From: Ipomoea triloba
Taxonomy: Eukaryota; Streptophyta; Magnoliopsida; Solanales; Convolvulaceae
DNA length: 64,000 bases
NCBI RefSeq assembly: GCF_003576645.1
Contig: NC_044920.1
Span: forward strand, 19,723,100-19,787,099
Direction: 5' to 3'
How positions within the stretch are numbered: position 1 is the first letter of the stretch; each line of letters starts with the position of its first letter. A model generated the notes under the pieces. It had not been told where the DNA came from. It ran no database searches and saw nothing but the letters and a program-made list of their open reading frames with translations. A program made the position numbers and the translations under genes. Shown here piece by piece: positions 53,043-64,000 of the stretch.

Positions 53043-54144
53043 CTAGGCACTAGAGTATGTGAATCAACTAGAATCCAAGCAACTAATAACTGAATGATGG
53101 AAAATAAAAGAAAGCAATTGACTAAGGAGTAAACTGTATGATAAGGGAATGGGCCAGATTAGGTGGATTATACTCTTGATCTTCCAAACAACTCAGAATT
53201 AGGGAAAGAATAATTAACCTAGGGATTTATGGGCAATGCACATAAGAATTCAATTTAGCTACTTTCGTAATCAATAAGCCGAATTAGGTTATAATTGCCC
53301 CACTGTCGTGATGCATCAATTATAACCTTAAACACTTAAGCATTGTAAGCCCCCAAAATTACCCCTATTCTCATAGTAGAAAAATTAGGTTGAAATTGGT
53401 AAGGCTCGAGGTCTCCATCCAACTTTCGTTGTAATGAATCCCTCTCCTAAACTAGCAATTAATTGTGGCCATCAATCAATAACAAGTAGAAAGAAACCCC
53501 CAAATCAACATAAACCCTAGGTAAAAGATTCAATCCCTTTATGCAATAATCATAAATTGAACATCAAGATTAACAATGGATCCCTAATCCAAACCCATAG
53601 GCGAATTACTCACGCATGATTGGAGTAAACAAAGCAAAGCAATAATGAATAACCATAAACATTGCAAGAAATCTGAGAAGAAAGTAAATAAAAGAATAAG
53701 AGAATTTAACTGATAAAGAACAAATCCAACTTCAATCCAAGATTCCAAGCTTGAAATTAAATAATCTAATCTAAACTATGCTAGGGAAATATAAAGAGAT
53801 GGGGAAAAATAAACTAAAACTAGGGTTCAGAACTCTGTAAGGGAACCTCTTAAATTGTAGAGAATATGTAGAATATATAGGAGAAAGATGGGCCTTGGCC
53901 CATTAGGCAACTTCCAATTCTTTTCCAATTCTTATTTTGTTTCCTTTTGTGATTAGGTAATTTCCTTTGCTTCTAAAACTTGTCCAAAATGTTCCAAAAC
54001 TCTTCCTTTGCTGCTCCTTGTGGATAATTTAACCCTTGGGACAATATAGCACACAAACAATTCTCAATTTCATTAGGATAAAGAAAATAAACATCAAAAC
54101 AACTAAAATAAGGGGTGAATTATTGTACAAAATAGTAGATATCA
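53043..54144 (-). mobile_element. Solo LTR (inverted), right part
   Basis: On the - strand it starts TGATATCTACTATTTTG at 54144. A probable TATA region (CCTATATATTC) lies near 53875-53885, followed by a leader-like stretch, and it continues into 43209-43113 across the Athila-like insertion. Full length is about 1.2 kb, TG...CA, target duplication ATTGG. No internal retrotransposon sequence remains, so LTR-LTR recombination is inferred. Confidence 0.85.
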
Positions 54145-56406
54145 ATTGGTTCGACTCTGACGAATATGGTCAACTAGGCTCTGGAAAGCAGTACTGTCAA
54201 TAAATCCCTGCTCAAGGCCTTCATGACCCTCATTCCAAAGAAGGAGGTCTCAAAGTCAGCTACGGACTTTAAATCGATCACTCTCCTAAATATGGCCTTC
54301 AAAGTGATCTCGAAGGTCCTGGTCAACAGATTAAGACCTATTATGTGTAATCTTATTGGGCCCCATCAAAATAGCTTTCTTCCGGGTCGCTCTACAATGG
54401 ATAATGTGATTTTAACTCAGGAGGTAGTCCATACCATGAACACCAAGAAGGGTAAGAAGGGTATTATGATTGTGAAGATTAACATTCACAAAGCTTATGA
54501 TAGTGTTTCTTGGTCTTTCCTAGAGGATACGTTGGAGGGCTTCGGTTTTCCAAGGCCTATTGTTGATCTTTTACTCTTTTCTCTTCGTGAAAGTGATATC
54601 TCTATCCTTTGGAATGGGGGTGTCTCCCAGCCTTTAGGCCGGGGCGTGGTCTCCGTCAAGGAGACTCCCTACCTCTTTAATCTCGTAATGGAAAGGCTTG
54701 CTTATGACATTCAAAGTAAAGTTGTTGCAGGTAGCTAGAAACCAATCAAGATCTCTAGAGGAGGGATTGCCATCTCTCATCTCTTCTTTGTTGATGACCT
54801 CATGCTCTTCGGGGAAGAACATCAAGCCAAGACCATGATTGGTCGTCTCAACACTTTTAGCGGAGCCTCGAGTCAAGGTAAATCTTTCTAAGTCCCTTAT
54901 TTACCGTTCTCCTAACTTGAATGCATGTCTTAGAAATCGGATGGGAGAAAAAATGAATATTCCAACCTCAGCCAACCTGGGGACTTACCTAGGTATGCCA
55001 ATGCTCCAAAAGCGTGTCTCTCGTCACCCTTTTTTGTTTGTGGTGGAAATAATGAGAAAACAGTTGTCAACATGGAAAGCTAGTACGCTTAGCATGGCGG
55101 GTAGGCGAATTTTGGCTCAGTCTTCTATTGCATCGGTTTCAACCTATACCATGCAGTCCCTATCAATCCCAGTAAGTACTTGTAACAATATTGACAGAGT
55201 TTGTAGAAATTTCCTGTGAGGTCACGATGACAACTCAAGGAAAATCCACACGGTCAACTGGTCAAACATTTGTAGGCCTCGTGACGTTGGTGGCTTAGGG
55301 CTTAGAAAGACCTGTGACTTCAATGTGGTGTTTCTCACAAAAATGGCATGGCAACTCCTCGCAAACCAAGATAAGCTCTGGGTCAAAGTTCTCCGAGATA
55401 AATATGTCTAAGAGGTTGACTTTCTCAAGCTTCTAGCCTGTACGAATAGTTCGTGGGGTTGGAGTAGTATTCTTAAAGGTAGAAATATTCTAGCAAAAGG
55501 GCTCAAGTGGAGAGTTTGTGATGGGGAATCCATCAACTTTTGGCATGATTGGTGGGCCAGAGAGGGCCCTCTTATTTCCACTACCAATGATACGGATGTG
55601 ATGGTCAATGAAGCTACCAAAGTGAGTACGTTCATCAACGACCAAAGAAACTGGGATTTTCTGGCTCTAAACAATATTCTGCCAATTGATGTTGTCAATG
55701 ACATCCGTGTAGTGCCCTTATCAGTCACCATTAATCAAGTAGACAAACTAACTTGGGCTCATTCCAATTCTGGTTTGGTTTCAATTTCTTCGGCATTCTC
55801 TTTCATTACAGGTTATGATGGTATGGAGGTCTCTCATGCATGGAGTTAGAAGATCCCATACGTGGAGAAAGTTAAACTCTTCATCTAGAAAATTGCTGCT
55901 AACGGACTGCTGATCAACGCGGAAAAAAGACGTCTAGAACTAACAGATGTTGTAGTTTGTCCAAGGTGTAGAGCGGAAGAAGAAACCTTGGATCACCTCT
56001 TCAGAGGGTGGGAGTTTGCAACTACCTGCTGGGATGCAACTTCACCTCCGGCCGAGTTTGTGTCAAGCTTTCATCTCCCTATTGCTATCTGGATGGAGAA
56101 GGCTTGTTCGAGCAATCAGAGGTGTGGTCGAGGGATCAATTGCAAGATTATATTCCCCTATATCTTATGGAATATATGGAAATCCCGGAACAATTCGGTC
56201 TTTAATAACAACTTCCTCCTGGTGAACGATATTGTGAAAAGAGTAGACAAAGAAGCAATGGAGAAGTAGAACCAATCACTTCAGTATTAGTGGTGAGTGA
56301 AATCCTATTAGTGACTTCAACACTTGATGAAAACCTGTTGCTTTTTTTAAATTGACCTGGTGTCATTTCATAAATTGCAAACATTAAAAAAAAAAAAAAA
56401 AAAAAA
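54145..56406 (+). pseudogene. L1-type LINE, 3' half: RT, zinc-finger region, poly(A)
   Basis: The reading resumes in frame with the 5' half through LTNMVN-stop-ALESSTVNKSLLKAF. Reverse transcriptase blocks follow: MTLIPKK, NMAFKVISKVLVNRL, FLPGRSTMDN, and FFVDDLMLF near 54775-54805 (the catalytic box, here FVDD). There is a deletion near 54610-54660 and several stops and frameshifts (54736, 55219, 55410, 55848). The C-terminal CPRCRAEEETLDHLFRGWEFA is the zinc-binding motif downstream of RT, with one cysteine-position change. It ends with a poly(A) at about 56385-56406. No RNase H domain. Confidence 0.88.
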
Positions 56407-56497
56407 GCTAAGTAATTAGCTAAAGTAATGGTTTGTTATTTTTTTAATATGCCAATCCATACTATTTAATTAACATACTTTGAGAAAACAAAATTAC

Positions 56498-58875
56498 TTA
56501 TGAATCTCCAGTTTCATCCGAATCATCATTCATTTCTTCCTCATTACTATCATACTCAATAGGAGATTCATCTTCATCATCTGATATTACAAAATTTCCT
56601 TCTGCTTCAATTCTTTTGGATTGCATAAGTAATAACTTCCACAATGTTTGATTCAACACCTACTATATGCAAGCATGTAGAAATGCCATCAGATATTTCC
56701 ACAGCTACGCCATTGCTAGATACCATCTCATTGTCTGGATAAACATCATTATTATCAAGTGTGTTATTGTTATCCTCAGGTATACTTTCAGCCTCATTTT
56801 CATCATAAATATGTCTATGTTGAAATTGCTGGATAACTTTGCCAATTTAATCCCAGCTTTTGATCAGTTAGGTAGAAGACTTGCTTTGCTTGAGAGGCTA
56901 AAACATATGGATCATTTTTATACCAAAAGCTTGAAACTTTAATACTAGTTAAGATCCCATCATGTTGAATGCATGACCTTTTTCCAATACCAAACCAATC
57001 ACATTTAAAAATAAAAATGCAATAACCTTTAATGTATTCCAACTCAATTATATCATTTAGCACACCATAAAAATCAATCCATTAATCTCCATGATTTCCT
57101 TGCACATAAATTCCACAACTTTGAGTTTTATGACGACTATCACGATCTTTTGTATGAAATCTAACTCCATTAACTATGCAAGATGTATATTTTTGAACAC
57201 ACACTTTAGGTCCACAAGCTAATGAGTACAAGTCATCCATAACTTTAGTTGCATGTGCATTATGTAATTGGAATACCTAGCAATTTAATTTAAAAATATC
57301 AATAACAAGAATAAAACATATTTTAGGTATTTCTTTTAATAAAGTTAATGTTACACTAACACTAACCTTCCCCGTAAACCACATTGAGAACTCTTTCTTA
57401 TGTCTTTCATTTATATTGGACAAACTTTCCATCTCAAGTAAACCAATGTGTTCACTACGAATATGGGAAAGATTAAGAAAATATTAACTAAAATGGAATA
57501 ACTTTAAATTTTAAATTCAATTATTTGATCTTATATGTAGAAAACATACTAAATATATGATTCAACTTCATCGCAATTGCTCAACAAACCATTCAGCATT
57601 ATCAAGTTCTTCCTTAGTCAATTTTTCATATTTCCAAGCACCGAATAGACGAACCTTATGTGAAGAAATTGACAACTCACCATGTGTTTCTTGTTTATCA
57701 TTATTTCTATCTCATTTGTTGAAATAGGTCTCTACTCCATCAAAGTATAGAGAAAAAAAAAAGTTAAGCATTCACTTGCAACATAATCCCCAACAATTGA
57801 GCCTTCAGGATGATCTTTATTTCTCACATAATATTTAAGTGAGCCTAAGAACCTACAACAAGAATAAAGTTTTTAGATTATATTACAATAGTATAAGTGT
57901 TGGTAAATTAAATCGAGAGTTAATGAAATTATTATATGAAGTATCGCCTTTCAATCATAAACATCCATCTAAATGGCACTGGTCCACCTAGGCCAACTTC
58001 TTGTGGGAGGTAAATTGATAGATGTACAATGACATCAAAGAAAGTCGATGAATAAATCATCTCTAACTTACAAAGTATGATACCAATACCATTGCGTAGC
58101 ACCTCTAAATCTGCCAGCTTTAAGGTCTTACAACACAACTTCCTAAAGAAATCACCTAACTTAGATAACACAGTGGTAACTTATTTTTCTAAGTTTCCAC
58201 ACACTCCAACAGGTAATATTCTTTGTAATAAAACATGACAATCATGGCTTTTTAAACCCGTAAGTTTACCATCGAGATTTGCACATCTAGAGATATTAGA
58301 AGCATAACCATCTGAAAACTTAATAGACTTCAAAAATTCTACAAATTCCAATATCTCTTCTCTTATTAACATATAACATTGATGTCGAACTTCATATGAT
58401 CCATCTCATTTCTTAACAAAAATTCATATCATCTAAATCTTGTCTTCTTTCAAAGTATCCTTATTTTTTCTATCAGTATTTAGCAAAGTTCTAGTGATAT
58501 TATTACATATGTTTTTCTCAATATGCATAACATCAAGATTGTGCCTCAATTTCAACTATTTTCCAATAAGGAAGCTTGAAGAAGATACTCTTTTTGCACC
58601 AATTAAGGTCTTCAGGATTTCGTTTCCTTTTTCTTTTGTTTGGATGTTTTCCAAATGGATTGTCACTTACTTCATGTAGTTGGCTTCACCAGATAACTTC
58701 AAAGGGGAACTTCAAGCCTAACATTTTGTGCTTCATTAGCAAACCATGGAAACTCTTAATCAAAATCTTTCTAAGCCTTAGAATCGCCCGAATGACGCAA
58801 ATATTCACCATCATCAATTCTTCTTTCTTTATGCCATCTCATATCTTTTGCAATTTTTTTTTACATAAAAAACCT
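56498..58875 (-). pseudogene. CACTA (En/Spm) TNP2-type transposase, broken
   Basis: Read on the - strand, fragments follow the usual order. At 58860-58690: MRWHKERRIDDGEYLRH...EFPWFANEAQNVRL (transposase TNP2 domain). At 58372-58181: LKSIKFSDGYASNIS...GLKSHDCHVLLQRILPVG. At 58171-57932: GDFFRKLCCKTLKL...YLPQEVGLGGPVPFRWM. These two match the DUF4218 region. At 57063-56815: DIIELEYIKGYCIFIFKCDWF...DPYVLASQAKQVFYL (DUF4216 region). The end is an acidic tail EEEMNDDSDETGDS with stop at 56498. Stops and frameshifts separate the pieces. No terminal repeats were found at either side. Confidence 0.85.
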
Positions 58876-59263
58876 TTGAAGCCTAGGTTTTAGAAGGAAG
58901 AATCTCAATATTTTATGAGGAGAGTTAATACTCAATATAGTTCTCGACTATAGTGGTTTTACCCAATGTAGTACTAAATGACTTTTTGTGCACAATTTAC
59001 TCATCGACTTTGATGGTTTACACAATTTAGTTTTTTGTTGAAAATTCTAGCTATTAGTAGACGGTTAGAAAAAGGGTTCTAATGGTAATTTCTCATCCTT
59101 CATCCCATTCGAGATGATTCTTTCTCCTTCCCCTTATTAAGATCCACGTAGAGATGTAAATCTTCGTACCCAAATATTTATTTACTATATATTTATTTAT
59201 TTAGCATTAAAATCATCAAACAAGGTTTTGGTCTACCGTCGAATACTAGCATTAAAATCAACA
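58876..59263. other. Stretch between CACTA remnant and duplication A'
   Basis: Phrases such as TAGTTCTCGACTATAGTGG resemble degraded MITE arms. Nothing definite. Confidence 0.3.
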
Positions 59264-59839
59264 AGTCTCTAAGAGAATGTACAACCTAAAAAATCAAACA
59301 AGGTCTCCATCATATCAAGCAAGCCATAGAGTAACGCTTACCTATGGCCAACCTCAAAAGATGATCAAGAAATCCTACTTATCATTTCCTTTTCCAAGGT
59401 TTTGTCATGCGTCGTGGAGTTTCTTTTTTCTTTTTTTTTTTAAAGGAAAATCTAGAGGATGTTGAGGACATACTTATCATTCCCAACTAGTGTCAAGAAT
59501 TGAGTGCATTAACTATTATTCTTCCGTGCTTCTTTACAAGACTAAACCCATAAAATCTCGAAATAATGATCATAAGAGAAAATGAGAAAAAAAAATGAAA
59601 ACATAATTTAATTTATCATGTAAAATGCGATTTATATAAGTTTTAAATGAGTGATACCCCATAATATTCGTATATATTTATTCATTTATCCAATCAGTAG
59701 ACACTATTCTCATAAAATAAAATTTACCACCAAATTAAAGTGAACATGAATGAGAATTCAATTAAACCTTTTATGGCCTACTATAATAATCGAAAAATAA
59801 AGAATTAGAGTATTTTCGAACTTTGAACCGTATATAGTA

Positions 59840-60468
59840 GTAGTTAACTATTAAGTTGGCCAAATTAAGAGCCGAGTTACTTTATTCCTATGTTTTTCAT
59901 TTTTCTAATTTTTTAGTTGTTTTTTTTTTTAATTTCCTTTTTCCAATTTTTTTATTTCTTCAATTATATTTTTAAAATTTCTCCAATTACTAAATGTGTA
60001 GTTAACTATTAGGTTTGCCAAATTAAGAGCCTAGTTACTTTATTCCTATGTTTTTCATTTTTCTAATTTTTTAGTTGTTTTTTTTTTAATTTCCTTTTTC
60101 CAATTTTTTTATTTCTTCAATTATATTTTTAAAATTTCTCCAATTACTAAATGTGTAGTTAACTATTAGGTTTGCCAAATTAAGAGCCTAGTTACTTTAT
60201 TCCTATGTTTTTCATTTTTCTAATTTTTTAGTTGTTTTTTTTTTAATTTCCTTTTTCCAATTTTTTTATTTCTTCAATTATATTTTTAAAATTTCTCCAA
60301 TTACTAAATGTTTAGTTAACTATTAGGTTTGCCAAATTAAGAGCCTAGTTACTTTATTCCTATGTTTTTCATTTTTCTAATTTTTTAGTTGTTTTTTTTT
60401 TAATTTCCTTTTTCCAATTTTTTTATTTCTTCAATTATATTTTTAAAATTTCTCCAATTACTAAATGT
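59840..60468. repeat. Tandem array, 4 x about 157 bp
   Basis: Units start near 59840, 59998, 60155 and 60312, each opening (GT)AGTTAACTATTA(G/A)GTT and closing CTCCAATTACTAAATGT. Units 2-4 are nearly identical and unit 1 is slightly diverged. Copy A has a single unit (about 35810-35960), so the amplification followed the duplication. Confidence 0.92.
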
Positions 60469-60524
60469 ATCCTATGGGCATGCGTTTTTTTATTAATATT
60501 TTCAAAGCATTTTTGTTTATATTA

Positions 60525-60800
60525 TACTACCTCCGTCCCAATTTCAAAGCATTTTTGTTTATATTATACTACCTCCGTCCCAAAATGGTTGTCTGGTTCG
60601 TTTAACGAGGCTTGACTGAACTAATTTTTAATCCAATTTTCGTTTAACGAGGCTTGACTGAACTAATTTTTAATCCAATTATATATTTAGAAACCATATT
60701 AAAAGTACTATTAAACACAAAAAAAAAATAAATTTAAAAGTAATAAAAAATTACTATGAAAATAAGCAAAAAAGAAAGAGTTGGTTTGACCGTGACCTAT
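60525..60800. mobile_element. Stowaway-like MITE remnant with local duplications
   Basis: CTACCTCCGTCCCA occurs at about 60529 and 60569, a Stowaway-type terminus. A segment CGTTTAACGAGGCTTGACTG... is also repeated in tandem (about 60598 and 60641). The opposite terminus is not visible. Absent from copy A. Confidence 0.55.
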
Positions 60801-60830
60801 TAACAAGAGATCATGCGATAATTAATTGGC

Positions 60831-61050
60831 TACTGACTCTGTTACAATGTAGTATCCGTCCATAGCTACTTTCTCAACCTAATGAAGCATAAAGACAATG
60901 TAGTATCCGTCCATAGCTACTTTCTCAACCTAATGAAGCATAAAGAGTCAACAGTTGACTCCACTGAAGCTCGATCTCACTCCCATCATTCATGTGGTAG
61001 TGTTAATCGGGACACCGAATGCCACTTGACCAGAAGGTCTTTGACTAATA
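60831..61050 (-). mobile_element. SINE family 1 with an internal 54-bp duplication
   Basis: On the - strand it starts near 61045 (AGACCTTCTGGTCAAGTGGC, A-box-like) and has GTGAGATCGAGCTTC as B-box-like sequence. The tail-side segment ACAATGTAGTATCCGTCC...AAGCATAAAG is present twice. The corresponding position in copy A (near 36085) has no SINE, so it inserted after the duplication. Confidence 0.75.
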
Positions 61051-61354
61051 AAAACATAGTTAAACTTATATGTACCATTTCATACATCTTTAAGTTTTTT
61101 TTTTCCTTTTTTAAATAAAACATTTATAACGAAAAAAGATACTTTACAACATGATGAATTACAATGTGGTTTGTTTAAAATTTGAAAAAGGAAAAAAATC
61201 TCCTATTGTTTAATTAATTATTATTTACCCTATAATACATTGTACACAATTCTGTTGTTTTTTTTGGGTCAATATGAGTAAATATTTTGAAGAAATATCA
61301 AATGCAGTAAGTAAAACCCATAAAGCATCCGCAAAAGCCTTGCAAAAACGCGAT

Positions 61355-61427
61355 TGGAGATGCGAGGTATCGATCCCCGAACCTCTCGCATGCTAAGCGA
61401 GCGCTCTACCATCTGAGCTACATCCCC
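61355..61427 (-). tRNA. tRNA-Ala-AGC: tRNA-Ala (anticodon AGC), copy A'
   Basis: From 61427, acceptor GGGGATG pairs with CATCTCC. Anticodon stem CTCGC/GCGAG is perfect around TTAGCAT (anticodon AGC). T stem CGGGG/CCTCG has one G-U. 73 nt. It is better paired than its duplicate at 36393-36465. Confidence 0.93.
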
Positions 61428-61516
61428 TTCTGATTCCTGTTTCATTATTTCTTTATATATCTCAACAAAACTCACTTTTGTAGTAATCCGATTTAAATTC
61501 GACAAAACCATCAACT

Positions 61517-61589
61517 TGGAGGTGCGGGGAATCGAACCCCGTGCCTCTCGCATGCGAAGCGAGCGCTCTACCATATGAGCTACACCCCC
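61517..61589 (-). tRNA. tRNA-Ala-CGC: tRNA-Ala (anticodon CGC), copy A'
   Basis: Same sequence as 36554-36626: acceptor GGGGGTG, loop TTCGCAT with anticodon CGC, perfect T arm. 73 nt. Confidence 0.93.
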
Positions 61590-62109
61590 ATTTATTTGAC
61601 AATGAGCTGATATTGTATTAGTATCCATGTAAATTGGAGTGTTACTATTTTTAATTGTGAGAGAGTGAGAATTGATTTCGAAATCACTCAACTCTAACAC
61701 GAAGTCTCATACCTGTATTATAGGATTACTAGAGTTTAATTAAGAATGAATACAAAAATTTTACCTTCATCTTTAACTCATTTTTTAAGTTGGGTGGTAC
61801 ATGGTCTAAGTATGGTTTAGAATTTAATTTGTATAGTAGGAAGATGGTAATAGTTCGATCAAGTGAAGTTCACTTCTTGAGTCTACAACTATTCGTCTTC
61901 TTGACTTCTCGAAGATTGTTGTTCTAGGCTACTTTTCAAATTTGTTTACTTTCCAGTTAATAAAGTTCATTCTCTAGGTTACCTTTTGGATTCCTATTTC
62001 TAAAAACACTTGTTCCTAACAAAATGTAATTTGTAATGTTTGATCCCTAGAGATTTTGCACTAAAAACTCACTACCAAACAACTAAGCTATTTCAACTTT
62101 TAATGATAT

Positions 62110-63452
62110 TTATGTATACTAAAGCATATATATATTATTCCCGAAAAATAACAAGCACAAGGAACGAATGGATCAAGGGTTTGTAAGCTTAAGTCATGTG
62201 ATACCCACACTATCCTTAAGGCCTTATTTACTACCACTGTTGCAAAAATCGCCGCATACGCCTCCTAGGCACCCGCCTAAGCGCTAAGCGCTCCTAGACC
62301 GATGCGAGTTGCTCCCTAGTCGTCCGCCTAGATGACCGGCCGCCTAGCGCCTAACTCGGCCGACTGGGCCGAATTTGGCCGAGTTAACTCACCCAACTCG
62401 GCAAAGTTTGTCGAGTTAACTCAAGCAAGTCGGCCTTGTTAATTTTATTATTATATTTATATATATTTAAATTTATTTATTTATATAAGTAAGAGAAGTA
62501 AGAGAGATATATATAATATATATAATATAATATATGACATACACCCACACACATGAATTAATTTTTTGTTTTTATAGGTCGCCGCCTAGAACCGCCTAGG
62601 CGCCGCCTAGATCGCTTGGGCGCTAGGCGCTAGTCTACCGCCCGACTAGCGCCTAGCGCCTACTGCAACCATGTTTACTACATTCCTTTAGTGCTAAAAG
62701 TTTTGTAGCCTAGGTATCCTAAGATAAAACAAGTTTCGACCTAGTGTTTAAGCACTCAAACAACTAAGCCCGTCGAACTAAAACTAGGTTAGAATACAGA
62801 AATTGAGGAGGAAGATAAATAAGGTTTTTGAGAGAGAAAGTCTTTCTAATTTTATGTGTAAAATCTCTTACTACATCCAAGGTATATACATGAGAGGTGG
62901 TCAAAATGCATTAACCCCATTGCATTTAAATTGATATTAAAATTAGCCATGTAAACTTCATGACAAATATTTAATCTAGAATCAAAATTGATACGTTCCA
63001 GAATGGTACTCTGACTTTTCAGAAAGTGGAGTCTGTTAACTTCCCCCGTAGGTGTTGGCATCATACACGAGTCAAGCCTTTTTCAAGTTCACTTTGGAAT
63101 TTGATTTGCACCCCCCTTGTGCGTAAGAAAGAACCTCTAAGCTATAAAATTCAAACTCCCTCTAAAAGGGTATTGTATATATATAGTGGTGCAAATTCAC
63201 TTCTTTTTTCAATGTGGAACAAATGCTACTTAAAAGCGTTTCCACCTTCGTTTTCCAATCCAAATGGGTTTATTTTGAGAATCAATTTCCCATTCACCCA
63301 TTATCCATTTTGAGCGTACAATATATTGATCTCTTCGTCACACTACGAAAACCCCCGAATCCACTTTGACCCGACCCAAATTGGTAGTGGGCCCTACATA
63401 TATTTTACCATAAAATAACAACTTAAAATGTCATTTTAAAAAAATTCCAACA
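62110..63452 (-). mobile_element. Copia-type 3' LTR carrying a hAT insertion
   Basis: On the - strand it starts TGTTGGAATTTT at 63452 and follows the order of the LTR at 12974-14069. Its far end near 62110-62140 is approximate because the terminal bases have diverged. Without the 439-bp hAT insertion (and its 8-bp duplication) it is about 0.9 kb. The purine tract (inverse of ATTCCTCACATG, 63453-63464) shows it is the 3' LTR. Confidence 0.75.
62235..62673. mobile_element. hAT-type element rich in CGCCTAG motifs
   Basis: The exact 8-bp duplication TTTACTAC lies at 62227-62234 and 62674-62681. The ends CACTGTTGCAAAAATCGCC and, in reverse, CATGGTTGCAGTAGGCGC are imperfect inverted repeats. Both arms are crowded with (C)GCCTAG(G/A)CG motifs and are GC-rich, while the centre is AT-rich. 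Non-coding. Confidence 0.85.
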
Positions 63453-64000
63453 ATTCCTCACATGAATGAAAAATTGATTATCAAGATTGTAAAAACGAAA
63501 CGAATATGTTCAACGGTCGATCCTTACATAGGATAAGTAGGTATTATCCTTTGAACCTTCCCTTGTAAAGATATATTTACCCTACTGGTTGTCCGGTACA
63601 ACATTATGTCTTTGAAATGTACTGTTGTTTGTGTAGACGATGATATATCCCACACAAGAAACTTCCAACCCAAGTTCTATTATCATAAATGTGCCCACTT
63701 TTTTTTTTTATCATAGGATACCGTTCTTGGTTTTGCAAGAGTTTCTAAAGAATTGAACTCAGTCAATTCTCCTTTGAAGTGACCCATTTATCTCTCACAT
63801 ACGTGATTCTTTTTCGAGTATCCCACATACTCATACATGTTAACCAAAAATTTGAATCATTAAAGCATCAATGTGCTAACCTTGTGCGAGAGTCACTATT
63901 CTAATGAGTGGTAGGGAGTCCAAGACCCCGCATAGTGACACACTTCATTTCATAATTTAGTTGTCCCATTAAATCTAGGTGCCAGCTAGGTTGTGTATCA
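63453..64000 (-). mobile_element. 3' internal region of the Copia element, continuing beyond the window
   Basis: Matches 14070-14400 (AACGGTCGATCC, CATAGGATAAGTAGGT, GCAAGAGTTTCTAAAGAATTGA) and then continues with further non-coding sequence to the window end. Coding domains, if present, lie outside. Confidence 0.65.

Larger units (their letters stand above)
59264..61872. repeat. Segmental duplication, copy A'
   Basis: Direct-orientation copy of 35244-36908, enlarged by a four-fold 157-bp tandem array, a Stowaway-like piece and a SINE. It keeps both tRNA-Ala genes in the same spacing. Confidence 0.9.

Noticed and set aside
59840..60468. Centromeric satellite
   Set aside because: There are only four units, and they derive from a single-copy segment of the duplicated locus.

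Overview
This is nuclear DNA of a flowering plant, most likely a eudicot. It is AT-rich, its genes have plant-type introns, and it carries many plant transposon classes (Athila-type and Copia LTR elements, L1-type LINEs, tRNA-derived SINEs, CACTA, Mutator, hAT and Tourist-like elements). The repeat style would fit Solanales or Convolvulaceae, but nothing read here proves that.

Only two ordinary protein-coding genes are convincing, both on the + strand. One is a CYP78A cytochrome P450 (17274-20261, two exons, 539 residues). The other is a secreted multicopper oxidase of the plant laccase family (28192-33601, six exons, 568 residues). Both read through without a frameshift and keep their catalytic motifs. 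They are 8 kb apart and do not form a pathway: CYP78A enzymes act at the ER in growth control, and laccases oxidise phenolics in the cell wall. There are five nuclear tRNA genes: Leu(CAG) at 23163, and two Ala pairs (AGC and CGC) at 36393-36626 and 61355-61589. The Ala pairs sit in two copies of a segmental duplication 24 kb apart.

The rest is repeats. From 1 to 9.7 kb there is the end of an LTR, a chain of foldback elements separated by (AT)n tracts with a 1.6-kb tandem duplication, Mutator and CACTA remnants, a 1.3-kb LTR-like element and SINEs. From 10 to 17 kb there are Tourist, Mutator and hAT MITEs, several with exact target-site duplications (TSDs), and a Copia LTR. From 20 to 28 kb there are Copia gag remnants, a truncated LINE, another Copia LTR, microsatellites and MITEs. 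The laccase introns hold SINEs, foldbacks and an LTR scrap, and a Mutator-type foldback lies 67 bp after its stop codon.

From 41.7 to 56.4 kb lies a three-layer nest. A 5'-truncated LINE is split by an inverted solo LTR (TSD ATTGG). That LTR is split by a 9.8-kb Athila-like element (two 1338-bp LTRs, Asp-tRNA primer site), which keeps an intact gag-protease frame but has no reverse transcriptase or integrase. Beyond it are a CACTA transposase pseudogene (56.5-58.9 kb, - strand), the second segmental-duplication copy (59.3-61.9 kb) with a four-fold 157-bp tandem expansion, and a Copia 3' LTR carrying a hAT insertion at the window end.

I found no new defence-like or enzymatic system. The most unusual signals are the (AT)n-bounded foldback chain with 21-23 bp internal periodicity, the pol-less Athila derivative, and the duplicated tRNA-Ala block.
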